NCBI GenBank assembly: GCA_035248725.1
Contig: DATFHG010000191.1
Coordinates: 1-34,309, forward strand
Origin: DASPMP01 sp035248725
Lineage (GTDB): Bacteria; Gemmatimonadota; Gemmatimonadetes; Gemmatimonadales; Gemmatimonadaceae
DNA length: 34,309 nucleotides
Direction: 5' to 3'
Part shown: in pieces, positions 15,635-22,973 of the stretch
How the letters are laid out: every line of letters starts with the position of its first letter
Position numbering within the stretch: position 1 is the stretch's first letter
Translations under genes and position numbers: made by a program
The notes under the pieces: model-generated
Told to the model about the DNA's origin: nothing
Seen by the model: the letters and a program-made list of their open reading frames with translations, nothing else
The model's database searches: none

Positions 15635-16804
15635 TCAGGAACCGGTTTTTCTCCGCTTCGGGCGCGCCTGCTTCTTGGCCGCCACGCGAATTGGCACGAC
15701 GTCGCCGGTATCGCATCCCGAGGGTACCTGCGGTTTCGGTTGCTTGTACACGAACCGCTTGCCCTCGTAATTCCTGAACACGACTTCGTCGTCATTGATC
15801 TCCTCGACGTACTCGGGCAGCAGCGGCACCTTGCCCCCGCCTCCCGGGGCATCGATGACGAAATGCGGAACGGCCAGCCCGGAGGTCCAACCGCGCAGTG
15901 CTTTGACGATCTCTAGTCCCTTCTCGACCGTCGTGCGGAAGTGCTCGCCACCGGCGACCTGATCCGCCATGTAGATGTAGTACGGCCGCACCCGCGCCTT
16001 CATCAGGCGATGCATCAACTCCTTCATGATGCCGGGATCATCGTTGACGCCGCGCAGGAGCACGGTCTGGCACCCCAACGGCACGCCGGCGTCTGCCAGT
16101 CGACCGAGCGCCGCGACGGCCGCGGGTGTGAGCTCGCTGGGGTGGTCGAAGTGTGTGTTCATGTACACCGGATGGTATTTCTTCACCATCTCGCAGAACT
16201 CCGGTGTGATGCGCTCCGGCAGGTGCGAGGTGATGCGGCTGCCCAGCCGGATGATCTCCACATGCGGGATCGCGCGTAGCCGCTGGAAGATGTACTCGAG
16301 TCGGCGGTCGGACAGCATCATCGGATCGCCGCCGGAGAGAATGACGTCGCGAATCTCCGGATGTGCAGCGATGTACTCGAACGCCGAATCATACTGGTTC
16401 AGCGGAATCTTCTCCGGGTCTCCGACCTTTCTTCGCCTCGTGCAGAAGCGACAGTAGGCGGCGCACACCGGGCTGACGAGAAACAGGACGCGATCGGGGT
16501 ATCGATGCGTGATGTTCGGCACGGGCGAGTCGCCGTCTTCGTCGAGGGAGTCGATGACGCCGTCGACGATGTCGAGCTCCTGCATCGTGGGAACGAACTG
16601 ATTCCACATCGGATCGCCGGGCTCCCCGATGAGGTCCAGCATCGCCGGCGTGATCCGCATCTGGAAATTGTCGAAGGCGGGCTGAAGCGCCTGCACGTCG
16701 ATCTCGCGATCGGCGACATCGGCGCCGAAGCGGTTCGCGACGTAGGCGTGCAGCTTTTCCATGCTGTCGACGCTCTGATGCACTGTCTTCTGCCAGTCAC
16801 TCAT
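15635..16804 (-). CDS. kamA: L-lysine 2,3-aminomutase (radical SAM, PLP)
   Basis: A 389-residue radical-SAM enzyme that interconverts L-alpha-lysine and L-beta-lysine using a [4Fe-4S] cluster, S-adenosylmethionine and pyridoxal phosphate. The cluster motif CxxxCxxC is at Cys114, Cys118 and Cys121 (SPVCAAYCRFC). The PLP lysine is Lys325 in DAPGGGGK. Asp281 (in YMADQ) and Asp318 stand at the same spacing (37 residues) as the two Asp residues that bind the side-chain amino group in the clostridial enzyme (Asp293, Asp330). This favours lysine over other substrates and argues against a glutamate mutase. The C-terminal 40 residues are a Lys/Arg-rich tail. It is the last gene of a block with a GNAT 24 nt upstream and two ATP-grasp ligases. 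No ribosome binding site is obvious. Confidence 0.95.
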   Translation of the reverse strand: MSDWQKTVHQSVDSMEKLHAYVANRFGADVADREIDVQALQPAFDNFQMRITPAMLDLIGEPGDPMWNQFVPTMQELDIVDGVIDSLDEDGDSPVPNITHRYPDRVLFLVSPVCAAYCRFCTRRRKVGDPEKIPLNQYDSAFEYIAAHPEIRDVILSGGDPMMLSDRRLEYIFQRLRAIPHVEIIRLGSRITSHLPERITPEFCEMVKKYHPVYMNTHFDHPSELTPAAVAALGRLADAGVPLGCQTVLLRGVNDDPGIMKELMHRLMKARVRPYYIYMADQVAGGEHFRTTVEKGLEIVKALRGWTSGLAVPHFVIDAPGGGGKVPLLPEYVEEINDDEVVFRNYEGKRFVYKQPKPQVPSGCDTGDVVPIRVAAKKQARPKRRKTGS

Positions 16805-16828
16805 ACAGGACGAGGGGAGAGGGGACGG

Positions 16829-17332
16829 TCAACCGTGGGCGCTGGCGAGGCGCTTCGTGAGGATGACGCGATCGTCGCCGAGTGCATAGAAATCGCGTAG
16901 CCGCGCGGCTTCCACGTAGCCGCGTTGGTGATAAAACTGCCGCGTCGCCGCGTAATCGGTGCGCGACGACGTCTCGATCGTGACGAGTCGCGCCTGGCGT
17001 TCCGCCAGACGACGCTCGAGGTCGGCCATGAGCGCGGCGCCCGCACCGCTCCGTTGCGCCTGCGGATGCACGGCGATCCAGTACAGATCGTAGGTGCGAT
17101 CGGTGGATGGCGTTGCCCCAAAGCAGGCGTAGCCCACAAGCCGATCGTCGGCAAACGCGCCGACGAACTCGTAATCGGATTCGCCGGCGGATGCGGAGGA
17201 GAAGGTGTCGTCGAACAACTCGATCGCCACGGCAATCTCGGCGTCGGAGAAGACGCCGGTGGCGCGGACGATGTGTTCGACGAGAGTGCGGTGTTCGGGG
17301 AGAAGGGGGGCTACGGTCAGGCGACCAGTCAC
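16829..17332 (-). CDS. GNAT family N-acetyltransferase in kamA operon
   Basis: A 167-residue single-domain acyl-CoA-dependent N-acyltransferase. The fold signature is clear: FVGAFADDRLVGYACFG (strands 2-3), YDLYWIAVHPQAQRSGAGAAL (motif A, with the Q/RxxGxG-type pyrophosphate loop QRSGAG), then VTIETSSRTDYAATRQFYHQRGY (motif B). The start GTG (17332-17330) overlaps the TGA of the upstream ATP-grasp gene as GTGA, indicating translational coupling. Known beta-lysine N-acetyltransferases (AblB) beside lysine aminomutases make the osmolyte N-epsilon-acetyl-beta-lysine, but as I recall they are longer than this protein. Acetylation of beta-lysine or of a beta-lysyl product is a reasonable inference from position, not something the sequence shows. 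Confidence 0.88.
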   Translation of the reverse strand: MTGRLTVAPLLPEHRTLVEHIVRATGVFSDAEIAVAIELFDDTFSSASAGESDYEFVGAFADDRLVGYACFGATPSTDRTYDLYWIAVHPQAQRSGAGAALMADLERRLAERQARLVTIETSSRTDYAATRQFYHQRGYVEAARLRDFYALGDDRVILTKRLASAHG

Positions 17333-18393
17333 CTATTGCCGCCCGCGAAGAGCTCCAACTCCGGCGATGCCGCCACCTGCATCCCTGAAAGCTGTTGCGC
17401 CAGCACCCATTGCTCGTACTGCGGCTGCTGATCGCGCTTCCGCGCCAGCCCCAACTCCGTGATCGTGCGGACGAGCGTCGAGTACTCGATGCCCGCGGCG
17501 CGCGCCATGCGCGCGAGTCCAGCGTCCGGTGCGATGTCCGGATTCGAGTTCACCTCGAGGATCCAGGGTTGGCCCGTCTCGTCGAGGCGCATATCGACGC
17601 GGCCGTATCCCTGTCCGGCGACGAGGCGCCAGGCTTCCGCGGCCACGCGGCGGACCTCGGTCGCGACGCGTGCCGGCAGCTCCGCAGGGCATTTCGGCTG
17701 GGCGCCGAGATCCTCGTCACTGCCCGTGTCCCACTTCGAGCGATAGGTGACCATGCGCCAGAGGCCCTTGGGCATGGCGGAGAAGTCGATCTCGGCGATG
17801 GGCAGCACGGTGTCGCCCACGATGCCGACATTGAGCTCGCGACCCTGGATGTACCGCTGGACGATCACCTCATCGAACGTTTGCAACATGGCTTCGACGC
17901 GCGCCTTCAGCGCGCGCGCGGAACGCACGACCGAACGCTGCTCGACGCCGATCGACGCGTCCTCAGCCGCCGGCTTCACAATGGCTGGATATCCGACGCT
18001 GCGTATGCGGCTGCCCCGCCGGAGCGTGATCCACGCCGGAACCGGCAAGCCAGACTGCGCGAGCAACGCGTTCACCACTGGTTTCCGGAGGCAAAGCGCC
18101 GCCGTGTAGGACGAACTGCCGGTGTAGGGGAGGCCGAACAACTCCAGCACGGAAATGACGGGCGGCTCGAGCTCGGCCACCCCGTCGACGCCCTCGCACA
18201 TGTTGAACGCGGCGTCGAAGCGTCCACGGCGGACGCGGTCGATCCAGCGCGCGTCCGTACCCACCGGAACCCGGACGACCGTGTTGCCTTCGTTCTGGAG
18301 CGCCGTTTCGATGGCCTCGACGGTCTGAATGATCAGCAGGTCCGGCGTCGCGTCGGTGACCGAGTCGCCATCATATAGAAGGGCGATTCTCAT
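17329..18393 (-). CDS. ATP-grasp ligase, D-alanine--D-alanine ligase-like (second of tandem pair)
   Basis: A 354-residue carboxylate-amine ligase of the Ddl-like ATP-grasp group. ATG 18393 overlaps the TGA of the upstream ligase as ATGA and gives the expected Ddl N-terminus MRIALLYDGD. The N-domain contains FDAAFNMCEG and LFGLPYTGSSSYTAALCLRKP. The ATP-grasp core contains YPAIVKPAAEDASIGV (nucleotide-binding lysine), VIVQRYIQGRELNVGIVG and, near the end, YGRVDMRLDETGQ then ILEVNSNPDIAPDAG with the metal-binding Glu and Asn. Genuine Ddl enzymes usually lie with mur/fts cell-wall genes; this one lies with lysine aminomutase and another ligase, so it probably joins a different amine (perhaps beta-lysine) to a carboxylate. 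The substrate is not determinable here. Confidence 0.9.
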   Translation of the reverse strand: MRIALLYDGDSVTDATPDLLIIQTVEAIETALQNEGNTVVRVPVGTDARWIDRVRRGRFDAAFNMCEGVDGVAELEPPVISVLELFGLPYTGSSSYTAALCLRKPVVNALLAQSGLPVPAWITLRRGSRIRSVGYPAIVKPAAEDASIGVEQRSVVRSARALKARVEAMLQTFDEVIVQRYIQGRELNVGIVGDTVLPIAEIDFSAMPKGLWRMVTYRSKWDTGSDEDLGAQPKCPAELPARVATEVRRVAAEAWRLVAGQGYGRVDMRLDETGQPWILEVNSNPDIAPDAGLARMARAAGIEYSTLVRTITELGLARKRDQQPQYEQWVLAQQLSGMQVAASPELELFAGGNR

Positions 18394-19589
18394 CGTTTGA
18401 TCCTCCGAGGCCGGCCCATTCTCACGCCCTGACGCTTCGCAGCGGCCAGCACGCAAGTCTGGATCAATTCGTCGTAACCCAGCCCCGCCGCTGCGGCTGC
18501 CTTCGGCAGGCAGGAATTTTCTTCCGGGTTGGGCAGAATGCCCGGCAACGGATTTATCTCCACGATATTTGGAACGCCGTCAGCGTCCAGACGAACGTCG
18601 ATGCGGGACCAATCGCGACACCCGACGGCGTTGTACGCGCGCAACGTCACCTGCTCGATGGCAGAGCGAAGCGATTCACTTACGCGAGCGGGACACTCGA
18701 ACATCTGCAGCGGCTGCTCGGGCGTATCCCAGATCCACTTTGCTTCGAACCCATAGATCGGCAGCGCGCCCTCGGGGAGCGCGTCGAACCGGATCCCGAC
18801 GAGCGGCAGGACGCGAGCGTCGCGGCCATTACCCAGGACTCCACAAGTGAACTCGGCACCCGGCAGGAACTGCTCCAGCAGCACGGGTTGCTCGTAGACC
18901 TCGAGCAGCTCGGCGACGCACGGCAGCAGCTCGCTGCCGTCGCGGATGTAGTTCCGTTCGGTGATACCCTTGGACGAGCCTTCCTGGACAGGCTTCGCGA
19001 AGATCGGATACCGGAGCAGATTCGCGCGCTTGACCGCCTTGGCTTCCGCGAGGGACTCGACGAGCGCGAACGGAGCCGTCGGGATGCCGTAGAACTGCAG
19101 CATCTGCTTCGTGCGAGCCTTGTTGAGCGCCAGCGAGAGCGTGAACGGGTCGCTGCCCGAGTAGGGGATGCCGTAGAACTCGCAGATCGCGGGAACGTGC
19201 GCCTCGCGATTCTGTCCGCTGAGCCCTTCGGCCATGTTGAAGACGATATCCGGACGCGCGTCACGGAGACGCTGCGGGAAATCGGCGGTGGCCTCGAGGC
19301 GGACGACGTCTCCCAGTCCGCAGAGCGCGCGCTCCACCGCATTGATGGTCTCGGGCGAATCCCACTCCGCGTACGCATCATCGGCACGCGGCGCAGACGG
19401 CGAGACGGCGACGCTGGGCAGCGCCGCGCTGGCGACGGCGGTTCCGGAACGCGCGCCTAATGCGCGCCCGAAACTCGGGGGGTCTTCGTCGACCGATGCA
19501 GACGTGGACGGCATGGGGACACCGATCTGTCCCGCGAATTCCGTCGAGGTGTCTGGTTTCTGGTTGTATGCGAACCCGATGCGCGTCAT
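18390..19589 (-). CDS. ATP-grasp ligase, Ddl-like with inserted linker (first of tandem pair)
   Basis: A 399-residue paralogue of the neighbouring ligase from ATG 19589 (MTRIGFAYNQKP); an in-frame ATG at 19652 would add 21 residues that look non-coding. About 60 residues after the first beta-strand form a low-complexity insert rich in Ser, Ala and Pro (roughly residues 14-75), absent from the partner. The normal fold then resumes with SPETINAVERALCGLG, DIVFNMAEG, FYGIPYSGSDPFTLSLALNK, YPIFAKPVQEGSSKGI, PVLLEQFLPGAEFTCGVLG and RIDVRLDADGVPNIVEINPLPG. The metal-binding EIN and catalytic Arg are kept. Two Ddl-like ligases in series suggest two successive bond-forming steps, or a hetero-oligomer, in one pathway with KamA. 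There is an A-tract-rich spacer upstream. Confidence 0.88.
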   Translation of the reverse strand: MTRIGFAYNQKPDTSTEFAGQIGVPMPSTSASVDEDPPSFGRALGARSGTAVASAALPSVAVSPSAPRADDAYAEWDSPETINAVERALCGLGDVVRLEATADFPQRLRDARPDIVFNMAEGLSGQNREAHVPAICEFYGIPYSGSDPFTLSLALNKARTKQMLQFYGIPTAPFALVESLAEAKAVKRANLLRYPIFAKPVQEGSSKGITERNYIRDGSELLPCVAELLEVYEQPVLLEQFLPGAEFTCGVLGNGRDARVLPLVGIRFDALPEGALPIYGFEAKWIWDTPEQPLQMFECPARVSESLRSAIEQVTLRAYNAVGCRDWSRIDVRLDADGVPNIVEINPLPGILPNPEENSCLPKAAAAAGLGYDELIQTCVLAAAKRQGVRMGRPRRIKR

Positions 19590-19682
19590 CCGGTCCCGGT
19601 CACCGGTGGTGCTCTTCCGCTTCGAAGTGCAATCGCGCAAGAGCGATGCCATGCGCTAACAACGCGCCAAGATACGATTCTC

Positions 19683-19722
19683 TTTTTTTTCGCGCAACGA
19701 TTTTTTTCGCGATTTTTTTTTT
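19683..19722. repeat. Cluster of three homopolymeric T/A tracts with TCGCGA repeats
   Basis: T-runs of 8, 7 and 10 nt (19683-19690, 19701-19707, 19713-19722) are separated by short CG-rich blocks, two of which abut TCGCGA. On the - strand these are A-tracts located 94-133 nt upstream of the first ATP-grasp start. They stand out in otherwise GC-rich sequence. They could be an UP-like or curved-DNA promoter element for the ligase-GNAT-kamA block, or part of a terminator for thyX. Confidence 0.5.
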
Positions 19723-19733
19723 CGCGACGGTCA

Positions 19734-20486
19734 TCAGACCTTGTGGTACTCCACCTTCGCCGCTTCGCGTCGATCCTCGGCGACATAGATCACGAAGTCG
19801 GAGAAGAATCCCGGAGCTTCACGCTGCAGCATCCGCAGCGTCGCGACGGCGAGCCGTCGAATCTCGAGCTCCGCGCCTTCACCCGCGCGCAGCTCGAGCA
19901 TCGTGCGCCACGCCCGGGCGTTGCCCGTAACCACGATCTTGGTCTCTGTCGCATTCGGCAGCACTGCGCGCGCGGCTTCACGCGCCATCTTGCGGCGATG
20001 GACGCGGTCGGCGACCCACCCGTATCGCTCCATCAGCTGTTCCACGAGACCAACGTACGTGGCCTGCGCGCCTTCGACTTCTGCGCGCCACCGCTCCTCC
20101 AGCGCCTGATCGCCGATGATGGCCGGCGGGACGACGAAGCTGGCGTTCGACTCGTCCACGTAGCGCTGCGACAGCTGCGAGTACGCAAAGCCAGCGCGAT
20201 GGCGGACGAGTTCATGCGTCAGCGATCGGCTCACTCCCTCGAACAGGAGCGAATAGTTCGCGTGCTCGAGCACGCTCCCGTGACCCTGCTTCTTGATGTT
20301 GTCGAGGTACTCGCGGGTGGGACGCTTCGCCGGATTCGCCTGACTCATATAGCACAGTCGACCCGCGAATTCGGCCAGACGTTCTCCGTCCGTGCTTTCA
20401 CCGAGCCATGAAACGGGCAGGTGCTCCGGCGCCGCGAAGCTCGGCCGGGCGAGCAGAGAGACGCGCGGTTCGTAGAAGAGTTCCAT
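19734..20486 (-). CDS. thyX: Flavin-dependent thymidylate synthase ThyX
   Basis: A 250-residue FAD-dependent thymidylate synthase that makes dTMP from dUMP with methylene-tetrahydrofolate and a reductant. FAD- and substrate-binding motifs are recognisable: HGSVLEHANYSLLFEGVSR, then RHRAGFAYSQLSQRYVDES at residues 95-113. The C-terminal part, with NARAWRTMLELR, is typical of the family. The signature normally written RHR-x7-S here has eight residues between RHR and the Ser of LSQRY, one more than in the mycobacterial enzyme. It is 11 nt downstream of the FAD-linked oxidase gene, so it is probably in the same transcript. No thyA is seen in the window. Confidence 0.97.
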   Translation of the reverse strand: MELFYEPRVSLLARPSFAAPEHLPVSWLGESTDGERLAEFAGRLCYMSQANPAKRPTREYLDNIKKQGHGSVLEHANYSLLFEGVSRSLTHELVRHRAGFAYSQLSQRYVDESNASFVVPPAIIGDQALEERWRAEVEGAQATYVGLVEQLMERYGWVADRVHRRKMAREAARAVLPNATETKIVVTGNARAWRTMLELRAGEGAELEIRRLAVATLRMLQREAPGFFSDFVIYVAEDRREAAKVEYHKV

Positions 20487-20497
20487 GGGCGCGTAAA

Positions 20498-22111
20498 CTA
20501 CAACAGATCGAGGCGGAATTGAGAGTATGCGCGTTCGCGCTCGACCGTCTCCAGAGCGGAGCGCGCCGTCGGCGGAAGCGCCGCAAGCGCCGGATCGTAC
20601 TTCACGTCGTCGATGGAACGTGCTCCTTCCGCCGCGAGCTTGACGCCGCGATTGAAGATCCCTTCCGGATCGAACGCGTGCTTGATCGCCGCGTACCGAC
20701 GGAGCTCGGCGTCGCTGCGCACGCGGCCGAGCAGCGGCGCGCGCAACCGTCCGTCTCCGTGCTCGCCGGACAACGTGCCACCGAGGCGCGCGACGAGGTC
20801 GGTCGTCTCGTCGAGAATGCGTTCAACTCGGGCGCGCCAATCGTGCCGCGACACGTTCACGAGCGGGTTCACGTGAACGTGTGCGTCACCCGCGTGGCCG
20901 AAGATGACGCCGGGCGTCTCGTGGGCATCGAGAATCGCGCGCACGCCTCGGACGTAAGCGGCGAGCGACTGCGGGGGGACGGCGCCATCCTCGATGAATT
21001 GCATCGACCGCAACGACGGGTCCAGGCGGGAAAGGGCAGGGCTCGCCGCGTGTCGGAATGCCCACATCTCCAGTTCACGTGCGGCGTCCAGCGCGAGGAT
21101 CGACACGCGGGCGCCGCGAGTGCGTAACAGGGACGCGAGTCGCTCTGCTTCGGCGTTGACGAGCGCCGCGCTGTCACCCTCGATCTCGATCATCAGCACC
21201 GCGTCGGAGTCCGGAGGCACGGGCAGTGCGTGGCCGCCTTTCGCCGCGATCGTGAGGAAGGTGCGGTCCAGGAGCTCACACGCGGACGCACCGGCCTCCC
21301 GCACGACGATCGCCGCCCCAACGGCCGCGTCGAGCGTCTCGAATGAGACCATGAAACTCGCCGTCGCCGCAGTGGCCGGAGCGAGTGCAACCTCGACGGC
21401 GGTGAAGATCGCCAGCGTGCCCTCGCTACCGACGAGAAGATCGATGACGTCATGCGACTCGCGAAACGCATCGAGGGCATATCCGCTCGAATCCTTGCGT
21501 ACGGCGCGTCGCGGCACACCGCTGTCATCGATCAACATCGGCTGCGCCGTCCGCGTGAAGCGCTGCAACGCGGCGGCGTCCGGCAGCGGCTGGCCGCGCC
21601 GTACCGTGGCGACCGTGCCGTCGTCGAACACGCACTGCAAGGCCAGCACCCACGGCCGCATCGAGCCATGGCGCAGCGAATGCGCGCCGGCGGCGTTGGT
21701 CGCCGCCATTCCGCCAACCGTGCAGAATTCGCCGCTCGATGGGTCGACGGGGAGACGCAAGCCGACGGAGGCGGCGCGTCGCTGAATCTCGCCGCGCAGC
21801 ACACCGACGTCGGCGCCGATGCTCCGCGTCGCCGCGTCAGGCGCACCGATCGCGCGAAGGCGACTCAGGTCCACGACGACACCCGGGCCGATCGCGCCGC
21901 CCGCCATGCTGCTCCCGGAGCCGCGAGGCACCAGCACGCGACCTTCGTCCTGGGCCCAGCGTACCAGCGTTTGCACGTCCGCCACGCCGTGTGGAACCGC
22001 AACCGCCCGCGGCAGTACTCGTGCGATGCCCGCCGCCTCTGAGTAGACGGCGCGCGCGGCATCGTCGACGCGAAAGATCCCGCGAAATCCGGCAGGCGCG
22101 CTCAGCGCCAC
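20498..22111 (-). CDS. FAD-linked oxidase (GlcD/D-lactate dehydrogenase type)
   Basis: A 537-residue flavoprotein of the vanillyl-alcohol-oxidase-like superfamily. The N-terminal FAD-binding domain has VPRGSGSSMAGGAIGPGVVVDLSRL, and TVGGMAATNAAGAHSLRHGS which contacts the flavin. The C-terminal substrate domain has GVIFGHAGDAHVHVNPLVN, then the signature LSGEHGDGRLR. This is the pattern of 2-hydroxyacid oxidases such as glycolate oxidase GlcD or D-lactate dehydrogenase. The iron-sulfur partner domain of the very long versions is absent; a GlcF-like partner is not next door. The start is GTG 22111, 4 nt after the stop of the membrane-protein gene. The natural substrate is unknown. Confidence 0.92.
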   Translation of the reverse strand: MALSAPAGFRGIFRVDDAARAVYSEAAGIARVLPRAVAVPHGVADVQTLVRWAQDEGRVLVPRGSGSSMAGGAIGPGVVVDLSRLRAIGAPDAATRSIGADVGVLRGEIQRRAASVGLRLPVDPSSGEFCTVGGMAATNAAGAHSLRHGSMRPWVLALQCVFDDGTVATVRRGQPLPDAAALQRFTRTAQPMLIDDSGVPRRAVRKDSSGYALDAFRESHDVIDLLVGSEGTLAIFTAVEVALAPATAATASFMVSFETLDAAVGAAIVVREAGASACELLDRTFLTIAAKGGHALPVPPDSDAVLMIEIEGDSAALVNAEAERLASLLRTRGARVSILALDAARELEMWAFRHAASPALSRLDPSLRSMQFIEDGAVPPQSLAAYVRGVRAILDAHETPGVIFGHAGDAHVHVNPLVNVSRHDWRARVERILDETTDLVARLGGTLSGEHGDGRLRAPLLGRVRSDAELRRYAAIKHAFDPEGIFNRGVKLAAEGARSIDDVKYDPALAALPPTARSALETVERERAYSQFRLDLL

Positions 22112-22115
22112 GCCG

Positions 22116-22961
22116 TTACGGATTTGGCGGGAGCGCCGCCTCGATCAGCCGCAGGAGCGTCGGCGGCGTAGCATCCCCCTGTTCCAGTCGATCCAGCACG
22201 TGCTCGAGCGTCAGCTGCGCGCGCTGGAGGGCGTGCGCTTGCGTGCGCCGCGAGGTCGCATACGATGCCCCGGCGATGAGGAGGGCCGGCGCCACCGCAA
22301 CGGGCATCATCACGCCCATCGCCACCAGCGCGACCGACGAGGCGGTGCCGACGACCGTGCCCGCGCCGGTCTGACCAACCATCGTGCGTCGCAGAACGGT
22401 GAAGTCGGCTTCGAGTCGCACCAGCGTGCTCGCGTCGTCCATCCGAATCACGGTGGCGGCGATGTCGTTCGCGCGATACAAGGCGTAGTCGCGGCCGCGC
22501 AGCAATTGCCGCACGGAACTCAGCAGGCCGCGACGCGGTTCCCAGATGATTCGATCAGCTCGTTGCCGGACGACTCGCAACCATTCCTCGCGTTGCATCC
22601 AGCGGTCGAGCGTCGCCAACACGCGCTCCGCGGCGCCGGGCACGACGCGCTGCACCGCGACGCGCGTTCCGCCGAAGAGATGCGATGCGACGCCGGACGC
22701 GGCGCCGGGAAGCGCTTCGATGCGAGCCCGCTCCTCCGCCAGCGCCTGTCGGATGTACGACGAGGAGAGCCCGACCTCTTTGCCGACGTCGAGAATCTGT
22801 TGCTCGGTCAACGCGTCGGGCGCGTCGACCAGGTCGCTGTCATCGCCCGTCTCGGCCTGGAGCTCCGCGGCGCGTGCGAGCACGCGTTCGAGCGCCGCGC
22901 GCGTGACGAGCGATTTTCCCGTTTGTGTCGACGACGGTGGCTTCCCCGGCTCGCGCACCAT
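22116..22961 (-). CDS. Hypothetical membrane-anchored protein (281 aa)
   Basis: The N-terminal 50 residues are polar and helical. A short module (LTEQQILDVGKEVGLSSSYI, then RQALAEERARIE; about 50-85) looks like a small helical sensor or adaptor. Two hydrophobic segments sit near residues 203-240 (TVVGTASSVALVAMGVMM and AVAPALLIAGASYA), forming a hairpin in the membrane. The C-terminus (LTLEHVLDRLEQGD) is soluble. The product resembles conserved Gemmatimonadota-type proteins I cannot name. It lies 12 nt after the upstream lipoprotein gene and 4 nt before the oxidase gene, so all three are probably one transcript. No function can be assigned. Confidence 0.83.
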   Translation of the reverse strand: MVREPGKPPSSTQTGKSLVTRAALERVLARAAELQAETGDDSDLVDAPDALTEQQILDVGKEVGLSSSYIRQALAEERARIEALPGAASGVASHLFGGTRVAVQRVVPGAAERVLATLDRWMQREEWLRVVRQRADRIIWEPRRGLLSSVRQLLRGRDYALYRANDIAATVIRMDDASTLVRLEADFTVLRRTMVGQTGAGTVVGTASSVALVAMGVMMPVAVAPALLIAGASYATSRRTQAHALQRAQLTLEHVLDRLEQGDATPPTLLRLIEAALPPNP

Positions 22962-22973
22962 GGCGACCGTCCC

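Noticed and set aside
16829..17332. Naming the GNAT as AblB (beta-lysine acetyltransferase)
   Set aside because: Position beside kamA is suggestive, but it is a short single-domain GNAT with no family-specific residue that I can verify.
19683..19722. T-runs as a rho-independent terminator
   Set aside because: The T-runs lie on the + strand where no gene points this way. For the thyX transcript they read as A, and the TCGCGA stem is only 6 bp with an A-rich loop.
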